Origin: Volvox africanus
Taxonomy: Eukaryota; Chlorophyta; Chlorophyceae; Chlamydomonadales; Volvocaceae
Length of the DNA stretch: 64,000 nt
Direction of reading: 5' to 3'
Assembly (NCBI GenBank): GCA_030268105.1
Contig: BSDZ01000025.1
Location: 372,001 to 436,000 of the forward strand
A program made the position numbers and the translations under genes. Positions 12,534-23,524 of the stretch are shown here, one piece after another. How positions within the stretch are numbered: position 1 is the stretch's first letter; each line of letters starts with the position of its first letter. The notes beneath the pieces are model-generated. The model did not search any database and had not been told where the DNA came from. It saw only the letters and a program-made list of their open reading frames with translations.

Positions 12534-13470
12534 TGTTGTATCTCTCCTTCTTCGCTCATGCACTTATCTGCGCGTCTGGGCCGAAGTGATACTAGTGCCG
12601 AAGTGCTTGTGGGACAGCAAAGCACCCAAGTGCGATATTATAGGCAGCGGAAGGCTTAGTAGCGATAAAAGATCCAGCTTACAATCATTGACAGGCAGCG
12701 ATGTTTTCCATAAAATTCTTGCAACAATTGTTATTTCACGAGCTAATTTGCTTTATTTGCTTCACCTTATGCTGATCGCTTTTTTGTTATATTAGCGACA
12801 TGTCCGGCTGTCAGAAGCGATGACAGGCTATCATCTCACAGCCGATTGCAAAGCTCAGGCTTGGCTCGGGCCGAAATTATATTGATAAAGTCCGAAAGGA
12901 GAGTTCTCAAGGCAATCCTGCTCAGGGTTTGATAAAAGCTTGCTCTGTTCGGCCGTCCTCCTGCATATTCTACTCGCAACACCAATACACGGTACATCTC
13001 ACACCAGATCGTCGATCCTCAAGTGTGACAAACCCTAGGCGCGTATCACAGATATCCGCATATAACACAAACAAGCCTTCCCAGCATTCACGTGATGCAA
13101 ACGGCTGAGTATCGATATTCGGCTGTTGGCTAACTACTGCGACCTCCACACTTCCCATACTCATGCACGATTCATGCCAGCAATGAAGTGATAATATAGC
13201 AAATACTATTACTTAACAATTCATGCCATTAAAATGCCTTCTGCCCTTGTTCCTCCAGCTGAGTCAAGCGTTCGCTTGGTGGGCACATTAGTGATACAGC
13301 TGGCATGCAAGGCGGGGAGTCGTGATTGCATGGACTCTAGAGCGCATGAACAGCTAAATATATGCAAATATATTTAATGCTAGAAATGCCTTTATTAACT
13401 TGCCTTGTTAAGTCGCCTTGTTAGGTCGCATTGACCAATGCATCGGCGATTATTGAACCGTAATACAACA
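12534..13470 (-). repeat. Solo LTR, array unit 7
   Basis: GGCCGTCC together with CGGCTGAG. Confidence 0.85.
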
Positions 13471-13743
13471 GGGCCCCCGGAGGTGCTTCACGCTCAGAAC
13501 CAATACAGTCCTGATGGGTTTCCCTTGAACCATGTGTTGTAGTGCCATGGCAGCAGGCAACCAAAATTCGCCTTTCCGTTGTGATGTAGGTAGGTAGGTG
13601 TTGAGCATCCTAGCACCAGGAAACACGTGCTTGCAACATCACAGCAAGGAAGGAGTGCAGCCATGAGGCGGGAGCAGACAGTGGGACTGGTGTTGGTGTT
13701 GGGAGCCCTGGTTGCGCTGGGGTGTGGACCAATAGAGACCGCA

Positions 13744-13815
13744 GTCCCTATCGTATAGTGGTTAGTACATCGCGTTGTGGCCGCGAAGACCCCGGCTCAA
13801 TTCCGGGTAGGGACA
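13744..13815 (+). tRNA. tRNA-His(GTG)-like, unit 7
   Basis: Identical to the unit 1 copy. Confidence 0.8.
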
Positions 13816-14164
13816 CACCTCATATGACGATTTGTTCATCCTCCTACATGCGTGCGCACTTCAACATACAATCCAATACAACAACAACCCACCTAGCTAT
13901 AGGTAAATATACAACGAAGTGTACACATACACACATGCACAAACACATCTGTGTTAGGTTCCTTGACAAATACAATGGCACGGAGGGATCCACTGGAAGG
14001 GTAAACAAAATTGACATAAATAAGATTTTCATGATATTTCGTTATATTCATAATCATATTTTGATTGATTACATTTACGTTCACACGCCCAGCGCTTTTG
14101 GAGAAGCATTCATATCACTACTGTGACCTCGCCAAACCTGTATGTGCTCGTAAATTGTCTTTGC

Positions 14165-14208
14165 TGTAGATGTAAATATACTTTGCTGTAGATGTAAATA
14201 TACTTTGC
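14165..14208 (+). repeat. 22-bp minisatellite, two copies
   Basis: A second unit with the 22-bp word doubled. It accounts exactly for the 1864-bp tRNA spacing there. Confidence 0.85.
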
Positions 14209-14397
14209 TGTAGATAAGATACAGTGAAATGTATCTTATTTGTAAGGTTGTAAGCATCCTGCTTTTCAGGTGGGTGAATATATATGTTGGGTCGTTCTCC
14301 ACACACATATGCCTACACATGTCTACACACACATTTGCCTACACACACATGGACATGGGCAATCCTACATGGGCAATCCTACAGGCAGGGCAGGGCC

Positions 14398-15334
14398 TGT
14401 TGTATCTCTCCTTCTTCGCTCATGCACTTATCTGCGCGTCTGGGCCGAAGTGATACTAGTGCCGAAGTGCTTGTGGGACAGCAAAGCACCCAAGTGCGAT
14501 ATTATAGGCAGCGGAAGGCTTAGTAGCGATAAAAGATCCAGCTTACAATCATTGACAGGCAGCGATGTTTTCCATAAAATTCTTGCAACAATTGTTATTT
14601 CACGAGCTAATTTGCTTTATTTGCTTCACCTTATGCTGATCGCTTTTTTGTTATATTAGCGACATGTCCGGCTGTCAGAAGCGATGACAGGCTATCATCT
14701 CACAGCCGATTGCAAAGCTCAGGCTTGGCTCGGGCCGAAATTATATTGATAAAGTCCGAAAGGAGAGTTCTCAAGGCAATCCTGCTCAGGGTTTGATAAA
14801 AGCTTGCTCTGTTCGGCCGTCCTCCTGCATATTCTACTCGCAACACCAATACACGGTACATCTCACACCAGATCGTCGATCCTCAAGTGTGACAAACCCT
14901 AGGCGCGTATCACAGATATCCGCATATAACACAAACAAGCCTTCCCAGCATTCACGTGATGCAAACGGCTGAGTATCGATATTCGGCTGTTGGCTAACTA
15001 CTGCGACCTCCACACTTCCCATACTCATGCACGATTCATGCCAGCAATGAAGTGATAATATAGCAAATACTATTACTTAACAATTCATGCCATTAAAATG
15101 CCTTCTGCCCTCGTTCCTCCAGCCGAGTCAAGCGTTCGCTTGGTGGGCACATTAGTGATACAGCTGGCATGCAAGGCGGGGAGTCGTGATTGCATGGACT
15201 CTAGAGCGCATGAACAGCTAAATATATGCAAATATATTTAATGCTAGAAATGCCTTTATTAACTTGCCTTGTTAAGTCGCCTTGTTAGGTCGCATTGACC
15301 AATGCATCGGCGATTATTGAACCGTAATACAACA
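14398..15334 (-). repeat. Solo LTR, array unit 8
   Basis: First copy with CCCTCGTTCC (near 15,110). All copies to its right share this variant. Confidence 0.85.
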
Positions 15335-15607
15335 GGGCCCCCGGAGGTGCTTCACGCTCAGAACCAATACAGTCCTGATGGGTTTCCCTTGAACCATGTG
15401 TTGTAGTGCCATGGCAGCAGGCAACCAAAATTCGCCTTTCCGTTGTGATGTAGGTAGGTAGGTGTTGAGCATCCTAGCACCAGGAAACACGTGCTTGCAA
15501 CATCACAGCAAGGAAGGAGTGCAGCCATGAGGCGGGAGCAGAGAGTGGCACTGGTGTTGGTGTTGGGAGCCCTGGTTGCGCCGGGGTGTGGACCAATAGA
15601 GACCGCA

Positions 15608-15679
15608 GTCCCTATCGTATAGTGGTTAGTACATCGCGTTGTGGCCGCGAAGACCCCGGCTCAATTCCGGGTAGGGACA
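15608..15679 (+). tRNA. tRNA-His(GTG)-like, unit 8
   Basis: Identical to the unit 1 copy. Confidence 0.8.
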
Positions 15680-16239
15680 CACCTCATATGACGATTTGTT
15701 CATCCTCCTACATGCGTGCGCACTTCAACATACAATCCAATACAACAACAACCCACCTAGCTATAGGTAAATATACAACGAAGTGTACACATACACACAT
15801 GCACAAACACATCTGTGTTAGGTTCCTTGACAAATACAATGGCATGGAGGGATCCACTGGAAGGGTAAACAAAATTGACATAAATAAGATTTTCATGATA
15901 TTTCGTTATATTCATAATCATATTTTGATTGATTACATTTACGTTCACACGCCCAGCGCTTTTGGAGAAGCATTCATATCACTACTGTGACCTCGCCAAA
16001 CCTGTATGTGCTCGTAAATTGTCTTTGCTGTAGATGTAAATATACTTTGCTGTAGATAAGATACAATGAAATGTATCTTATTTGTAAGGTTGTAAGCATC
16101 CTGCTTTTCAGGTGGGTGAATATATATGTTGGGTCGTTCTCCACACACATATGCCTACACATGTCTACACACACATTTGCCTACACACACATGGACATGG
16201 GCAATCCTACATGGGCAATCCTACAGGCAGGGCAGGGCC

Positions 16240-17176
16240 TGTTGTATCTCTCCTTCTTCGCTCATGCACTTATCTGCGCGTCTGGGCCGAAGTGATACTA
16301 GTGCCGAAGTGCTTGTGGGACAGCAAAGCACCCAAGTGCGATATTATAGGCAGCGGAAGGCTTAGTAGCGATAAAAGATCCAGCTTACAATCATTGACAG
16401 GCAGCGATGTTTTCCATAAAATTCTTGCAACAATTGTTATTTCACGAGCTAATTTGCTTTATTTGCTTCACCTTATGCTGATCGCTTTTTTGTTATATTA
16501 GCGACATGTCCGGCTGTCAGAAGCGATGACAGGCTATCATCTCACAGCCGATTGCAAAGCTCAGGCTTGGCTCGGGCCGAAATTATATTGATAAAGTCCG
16601 AAAGGAGAGTTCTCAAGGCAATCCTGCTCAGGGTTTGATAAAAGCTTGCTCTGTTCGGCCATCCTCCTGCATATTCTACTCGCAACACCAATACACGGTA
16701 CATCTCACACCAGATCGTCGATCCTCAAGTGTGACAAACCCTAGGCGCGTATCACAGATATCCGCATATAACACAAACAAGCCTTCCCAGCATTCACGTG
16801 ATGCAAACGGCTGAGTATCGATATTCGGCTGTTGGCTAACTACTGCGACCTCCACACTTCCCATACTCATGCACGATTCATGCCAGCAATGAAGTGATAA
16901 TATAGCAAATACTATTACTTAACAATTCATGCCATTAAAATGCCTTCTGCCCTCGTTCCTCCAGCCGAGTCAAGCGTTCGCTTGGTGGGCACATTAGTGA
17001 TACAGCTGGCATGCAAGGCGGGGAGTCGTGATTGCATGGACTCTAGAGCGCATGAACAGCTAAATATATGCAAATATATTTAATGCTAGAAATGCCTTTA
17101 TTAACTTGCCTTGTTAAGTCGCCTTGTTAGGTCGCATTGACCAATGCATCGGCGATTATTGAACCGTAATACAACA
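16240..17176 (-). repeat. Solo LTR, array unit 9
   Basis: CCCTCGTTCC variant, but with GGCCATCC as in the left units. Confidence 0.85.
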
Positions 17177-17449
17177 GGGCCCCCGGAGGTGCTTCACGCT
17201 CAGAACCAATACAGTCCTGATGGGTTTCCCTTGAACCATGTGTTGTAGTGCCATGGCAGCAGGCAACCAAAATTCGCCTTTCCGTTGTGATGTAGGTAGG
17301 TAGGTGTTGAGCATCCTAGCACCAGGAAACACGTGCTTGCAACATCACAGCAAGGAAGGAGTGCAGCCATGAGGCGGGAGCAGACAGTGGGACTGGTGTT
17401 GGTGTTGGGAGCCCTGGTTGCGCTGGGGTGTGGACCAATAGAGACCGCA

Positions 17450-17522
17450 GTCCCTATCGTATAGTGGTTAGTACATCGCGTTGTGGCCGCGAAGACCCCG
17501 GCCCAAATTTTGGGTAGGGACA
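17450..17522 (+). pseudogene. tRNA-His-like with damaged T arm, unit 9
   Basis: The T arm reads GGCCCAAATTTTGGG instead of GGCTCAATTCCGGG. The body is one base longer and the T loop no longer fits the standard seven-base form. Acceptor, D and anticodon arms are intact. Probably not functional. Confidence 0.7.
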
Positions 17523-18082
17523 CACCTCATATGACGATTTGTTCATCCTCCTACATGCGTGCGCACTTCAACATACAATCCAATACAACAACAACCCACC
17601 TAGCTATAGGTAAATATACAACGAAGTGTACACATACACACATGCACAAACACATCTGTGTTAGGTTCCTTGACAAATACAATGGCATGGAGGGATCCAC
17701 TGGAAGGGTAAACAAAATTGACATAAATAAGATTTTCATGATATTTCGTTATATTCATAATCATATTTTGATTGATTACATTTACGTTCACACGCCCAGC
17801 GCTTTTGGAGAAGCATTCATATCACTACTGTGACCTCGCCAAACCTGTATGTGCTCGTAAATTGTCTTTGCTGTAGATGTAAATATACTTTGCTGTAGAT
17901 AAGATACAATGAAATGTATCTTATTTGTAAGGTTGTAAGCATCCTGCTTTTCAGGTGGGTGAATATATATGTTGGGTCGTTCTCCACACACATATGCCTA
18001 CACATGTCTACACACACATTTGCCTACACACACATGGACATGGGCAATCCTACATGGGCAATCCTACAGGCAGGGCAGGGCC

Positions 18083-19019
18083 TGTTGTATCTCTCCTTCT
18101 TCGCTCATGCACTTATCTGCGCGTCTGGGCCGAAGTGATACTAGTGCCGAAGTGCTTGTGGGACAGCAAAGCACCCAAGTGCGATATTATAGGCAGCGGA
18201 AGGCTTAGTAGCGATAAAAGATCCAGCTTACAATCATTGACAGGCAGCGATGTTTTCCATAAAATTCTTGCAACAATTGTTATTTCACGAGCTAATTTGC
18301 TTTATTTGCTTCACCTTATGCTGATCGCTTTTTTGTTATATTAGCGACATGTCCGGCTGTCAGAAGCGATGACAGGCTATCATCTCACAGCCGATTGCAA
18401 AGCTCAGGCTTGGCTCGGGCCGAAATTATAATGATAAAGTCCGATAGGAGAGTTCTCAAGGCAATCCTGCTCAGGGTTTGATAAAAGCTTGCTCTGTTCG
18501 GCCGTCCTCCTGCATATTCTACTTGCAACACCAATACACGGTACATCTCACACCAGATCGTCGATCCTCAAGTGTGACAAACCCTAGGCGCGTATCACAG
18601 ATATCCGCATATAACACAAACAAGCCTTCCCAGCATTCACGTGATGCAAACGGCCGAGTATCGATATTCGGCTGTTGGCTAACTACTGCGACCTCCACAC
18701 TTCCCATACTCATGCACGATTCATGCCAGCAATGAAGTGATAATATAGCAAATACTATTACTTAACAATTCATGCCATTAAAATGCCTTCTGCCCTCGTT
18801 CCTCCAGCCGAGTCAAGCGTTCGCTTGGTGGGCACATTAGTGATACAGCTGGCATGCAAGGCGGGGAGTCGTGATTGCATGGACTCTAGAGCGCATGAAC
18901 AGCTAAATATATGCAAATATATTTAATGCTAGAAATGCCTTTATTAACTTGCCTTGTTAAGTCGCCTTGTTAGGTCGCATTGACCAATGCATCGGCGATT
19001 ATTGAACCGTAATACAACA
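18083..19019 (-). repeat. Solo LTR, array unit 10
   Basis: First copy with ATTATAATG, CCGATAGG and TACTTGCAAC (near 18,427-18,525). All copies to the right share these three variants. Confidence 0.85.
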
Positions 19020-19292
19020 GGGCCCCCGGAGGTGCTTCACGCTCAGAACCAATACAGTCCTGATGGGTTTCCCTTGAACCATGTGTTGTAGTGCCATGGC
19101 AGCAGGCAACCAAAATTCGCCTTTCCGTTGTGATGTAGGTAGGTAGGTGTTGAGCATCCTAGCACCAGGAAACACGTGCTTGCAACATCACAGCAAGGAA
19201 GGAGTGCAGCCATGAAGCGGGAGCAGACAGTGGGACTGGTGTTGGTGTTGGGAGCCCTGGTTGCGCTGGGGTGTGGACCAATAGAGACCGCA

Positions 19293-19365
19293 GTCCCTAT
19301 CGTATAGTGGTTAGTACATCGCGTTGTGGCCGCGAAGACCCCGGCCCAAATTTTGGGTAGGGACA
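19293..19365 (+). pseudogene. tRNA-His-like with damaged T arm, unit 10
   Basis: Carries the same T-arm change as the unit 9 copy, so the change spread with the unit. Confidence 0.7.
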
Positions 19366-19925
19366 CACCTCATATGACGATTTGTTCATCCTCCTACATG
19401 CGTGCGCACTTCAACATACAATCCAATACAACAACAACCCACCTAGCTATAGGTAAATATACAACGAAGTGTACACATACACACATGCACAAACACATCT
19501 GTGTTAGGTTCCTTGACAAATACAATGGCACGGAGGGATCCACTGGAAGGGTAAACAAAATTGACATAAATAAGATTTTCATGATATTTCGTTATATTCA
19601 TAATCATATTTTGATTGATTACATTTACGTTCACACGCCCAGCGCTTTTGGAGAAGCATTCATATCACTACTGTGACCTCGCCAAACCTGTATGTGCTCG
19701 TAAATTGTCTTTGCTGTAGATGTAAATATACTTTGCTGTAGATAAGATACAATGAAATGTATCTTATTTGTAAGGTTGTAAGCATCCTGCTTTTCAGGTG
19801 GGTGAATATATATGTTGGGTCGTTCTCCACACACATATGCCTACACATGTCTACACACACATTTGCCTACACACACATGGACATGGGCAATCCTACATGG
19901 GCAATCCTACAGGCAGGGCAGGGCC

Positions 19926-20862
19926 TGTTGTATCTCTCCTTCTTCGCTCATGCACTTATCTGCGCGTCTGGGCCGAAGTGATACTAGTGCCGAAGTGCTT
20001 GTGGGACAGCAAAGCACCCAAGTGCGATATTATAGGCAGCGGAAGGCTTAGTAGCGATAAAAGATCCAGCTTACAATCATTGACAGGCAGCGATGTTTTC
20101 CATAAAATTCTTGCAACAATTGTTATTTCACGAGCTAATTTGCTTTATTTGCTTCACCTTATGCTGATCGCTTTTTTGTTATATTAGCGACATGTCCGGC
20201 TGTCAGAAGCGATGACAGGCTATCATCTCACAGCCGATTGCAAAGCTCAGGCTTGGCTCGGGCCGAAATTATAATGATAAAGTCCGATAGGAGAGTTCTC
20301 AAGGCAATCCTGCTCAGGGTTTGATAAAAGCTTGCTCTGTTCGGCCGTCCTCCTGCATATTCTACTTGCAACACCAATACACGGTACATCTCACACCAGA
20401 TCGTCGATCCTCAAGTGTGACAAACCCTAGGCGCGTATCACAGATATCCGCATATAACACAAACAAGCCTTCCCAGCATTCACGTGATGCAAACGGCCGA
20501 GTATCGATATTCGGCTGTTGGCTAACTACTGCGACCTCCACACTTCCCATACTCATGCACGATTCATGCCAGCAATGAAGTGATAATATAGCAAATACTA
20601 TTACTTAACAATTCATGCCATTAAAATGCCTTCTGCCCTCGTTCCTCCAGCCGAGTCAAGCGTTCGCTTGGTGGGCACATTAGTGATACAGCTGGCATGC
20701 AAGGCGGGGAGTCGTGATTGCATGGACTCTAGAGCGCATGAACAGCTAAATATATGCAAATATATTTAATGCTAGAAATGCCTTTATTAACTTGCCTTGT
20801 TAAGTCGCCTTGTTAGGTCGCATTGACCAATGCATCGGCGATTATTGAACCGTAATACAACA
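19926..20862 (-). repeat. Solo LTR, array unit 11
   Basis: Same variant set as unit 10. Confidence 0.85.
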
Positions 20863-21135
20863 GGGCCCCCGGAGGTGCTTCACGCTCAGAACCAATACAG
20901 TCCTGATGGGTTTCCCTTGAACCATGTGTTGTAGTGCCATGGCAGCAGGCAACCAAAATTCGCCTTTCCGTTGTGATGTAGGTAGGTAGGTGTTGAGCAT
21001 CCTAGCACCAGGAAACACGTGCTTGCAACATCACAGCAAGGAAGGAGTGCAGCCATGAGGCGGGAGCAGAGAGTGGCACTGGTGTTGGTGTTGGCAGCCC
21101 TGGTTGCGCTGGGGTGTGGACCAATAGAGACCGCA

Positions 21136-21207
21136 GTCCCTATCGTATAGTGGTTAGTGCATCGCGTTGTGGCCGCGAAGACCCCGGCTCAATTCCGGGT
21201 AGGGACA
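21136..21207 (+). tRNA. tRNA-His(GTG)-like, unit 11, D-arm variant
   Basis: D stem 3' side is GTGC rather than GTAC, turning one pair into a wobble. The other stems are intact. Lies about 370 bp upstream of the LINE insertion. Confidence 0.7.
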
Positions 21208-21579
21208 CACCTCATATGACGATTTGTTCATCCTCCTACATGCGTGCGCACTTCAACATACAATCCAATACAACAACAACCCACCTAGCTATAGGTAAAT
21301 ATACAACGAAGTGTACACATACACACATGCACAAACACATCTGTGTTAGGTTCCTTGACAAATACAATGGCACGGAGGGATCCACTGGAAGGGTAAACAA
21401 AATTGACATAAATAAGATTTTCATGATATTTCGTTATATTCATAATCATATTTTGATTGATTACATTTACGTTCACACGCCCAGCGCTTTTGGAGAAGCA
21501 TTCATATCACTACTGTGACCTCGCCAAACCTGTATGTGCTCGTAAATTGTCTTTGCTGTAGATGTAAATATACTTTGCT

Positions 21580-21871
21580 TCTTCTTTAACTCTATTTTCT
21601 ACGGCAGAGTGAACGGCGATTATCGCGCCTGCTGCGACTTGGAGCATCCCGCTCATTCTTCCGACTCTTGGCCACCAACGGGAACAACCGCCACTCTTAG
21701 GGAATATCTTCTTCTGCTCTCCTTTAAACGGCGGAATTAGAGGCAACTCTTGCGCAGGCGGGGATTCGGAACCTCGCGCTATCCCCTCTTCTGGCCGTCA
21801 TTGCAGACAGTCGCAAGTCGTTCTTCGGAAGATAAACTCCTTTGCTTCTCTATGCCATCTTAGCCTTCACC
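21580..21871 (+). promoter_or_regulatory. LINE 5' UTR
   Basis: Starts TCTTCTTTAACTC and precedes the first in-frame ATG of ORF1. The first 248 bp are duplicated at 1,678-1,925. Non-LTR elements normally carry an internal promoter here; no specific box is recognised. Confidence 0.6.
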
Positions 21872-23524
21872 ATGATCGATATCAACCGCGCGCGGACCAC
21901 CGCGCGAACAACAAAATCCATTGGCCAGGAATCAGCTGCAGCCAACAGAGGCCCGTCCGCCCGGCCTCCGATGGCAAAACGCTTCGTTAACCTGGACCAA
22001 ATTCAACGGGAATTACCAGCAGGAACTCCCATCCTACTCGACCAAGAGACCTTGGCCATGGACATCCATTGGCCACCAGATTCTAACCCGGCAGACGTCC
22101 ACGCCCAGCTTTTCGGGCCCCTCACGGATGCAGTCATTACCAAAGTGTACGAGGTTATGGTGGCCAACATGCCAGGCCTACCATGCAGCCTGCCAAAGAT
22201 TGGCAGGCATCACCAGTACAAGCACCCCAATGGCAACGTGGTGCAAGAAATTACCATTCTTCTCCCGAAGGGTGGCAGGGCATGGCTCCTATCATCAACC
22301 GCAGTCGCCAGGGGACACCTGAGACTGGGGCAAGTCCACCTTCTCCCGAACAACCCACCCATCACCGTGGAGGTCCACATCAAAAACCTCCACAAGATGC
22401 AACCAGCACTCTGGGAGATATCAGGGGTGCCTTCAAGCCTATCCCCGCAAGCTATCCCAAGCTTCCTAGCGCAAGCTTATTCATCAGAACGATCCTCCAG
22501 ACCCATGGATGAGTTCCAAGACCTCAAACCCACGCGCATGGCTGACACATGGCGGGTTAAAATGGCACCGGGATCCCCCAGCCTCCCACCCCAGAGCCTG
22601 TTCAGCTTTGGACGACCGGGGGGCTTTTTGAACCAGGGCATGCTGGTGGCTACTAGGCTCCGGTCAGTAGTAGAGGAGGCCCCGTTTCGTATGCCCTGCA
22701 AACCCCCTCCACGAACGGAGCTCAATCGCCAGCGAGACCTCAAACGTCAACGCCTGCCAACCCACCAGCCAAATCCCCCAGCCCAGCCCACAGCCCGACT
22801 GAGAGGTCTGGACCCCTCGTCCAGCATGGCCAACACTGTGCCATCCTTTGCGGATGTTCTCAGGCAGCACCCACAGGGGCCCCCAAGGCAACCCACACCC
22901 AGCTCTCTGATGCCACTCCCACCTGGGGCGCCCCAACCCATGGCCCCACCACCCAGGCTGCCGCCCCAAGCTATCATCGAAGCAGCCGCAACAGCAGCAA
23001 TGGCCAGGGAAGCAGCAGCCAAAGCCGCTACAGCAGCATGCAAACCCAGAACCCCGACTAATACCACTGATGTAGTCACAGAATGTGCAGCCCAACCACC
23101 ACCTCCCCAACCAGCATCAAAGCCAGACAACCAGGGGGTGGTGAACGAGGTCAACGCACCAGCTGGACGCTCACTCTCCAGGGCCAGGGCACAAGAGCAT
23201 ACCTCAAACAGCCACGCCCTCACCAGAACCCAACAAAACAAAATTCGCAAGCAGCGACTGACCCACCTGCCAGAGGAGGTACGAGCCCAGCGGCACATGG
23301 CCCAAACAGAGAGGGCAAGGCAAGCCCGGAAGGCCAAACTAGCCTTGCAACGGAAGGAGAGGGAGTCAACGGTATCAGGTGGTATAACCAAGGAGGCACT
23401 CCGACCACGGCGGACACCCACTCGGCGTCCCCGGCAAACCAAAAACAACCCCAACCCATCCCAGAACATGGACTGCGATGGGAAGGAGTATGACCCCCCC
23501 AACCGGGAAACCCAAGCCGAATAA
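21872..23524 (+). CDS. LINE ORF1 protein (550 aa)
   Basis: I chose ATG at 21,872 (MIDINRARTT); the open frame extends 30 bp upstream only through a non-ATG codon. ORF1 proteins of LINEs bind the element RNA and form the ribonucleoprotein used in retrotransposition. Residues about 40-230 look globular. Residues about 230-420 are rich in P, A and Q, including an alanine-rich stretch. The last 130 residues are rich in R, K and Q with a likely helical basic segment (near RARQARKAKLAL), suited to RNA binding. I see no CCHC knuckle. The stop TAA overlaps the ORF2 ATG as TAATG. The family-level role comes from position and composition, not from a recognised domain. Confidence 0.75.
   Translation: MIDINRARTTARTTKSIGQESAAANRGPSARPPMAKRFVNLDQIQRELPAGTPILLDQETLAMDIHWPPDSNPADVHAQLFGPLTDAVITKVYEVMVANMPGLPCSLPKIGRHHQYKHPNGNVVQEITILLPKGGRAWLLSSTAVARGHLRLGQVHLLPNNPPITVEVHIKNLHKMQPALWEISGVPSSLSPQAIPSFLAQAYSSERSSRPMDEFQDLKPTRMADTWRVKMAPGSPSLPPQSLFSFGRPGGFLNQGMLVATRLRSVVEEAPFRMPCKPPPRTELNRQRDLKRQRLPTHQPNPPAQPTARLRGLDPSSSMANTVPSFADVLRQHPQGPPRQPTPSSLMPLPPGAPQPMAPPPRLPPQAIIEAAATAAMAREAAAKAATAACKPRTPTNTTDVVTECAAQPPPPQPASKPDNQGVVNEVNAPAGRSLSRARAQEHTSNSHALTRTQQNKIRKQRLTHLPEEVRAQRHMAQTERARQARKAKLALQRKERESTVSGGITKEALRPRRTPTRRPRQTKNNPNPSQNMDCDGKEYDPPNRETQAE

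Noticed and set aside
22664..23502. Long minus-strand frames opposite LINE ORF1
   Set aside because: They are shadows of the GC-rich ORF1 coding strand. Their composition (W, G, C and L rich) and lack of motifs mark them as non-coding.
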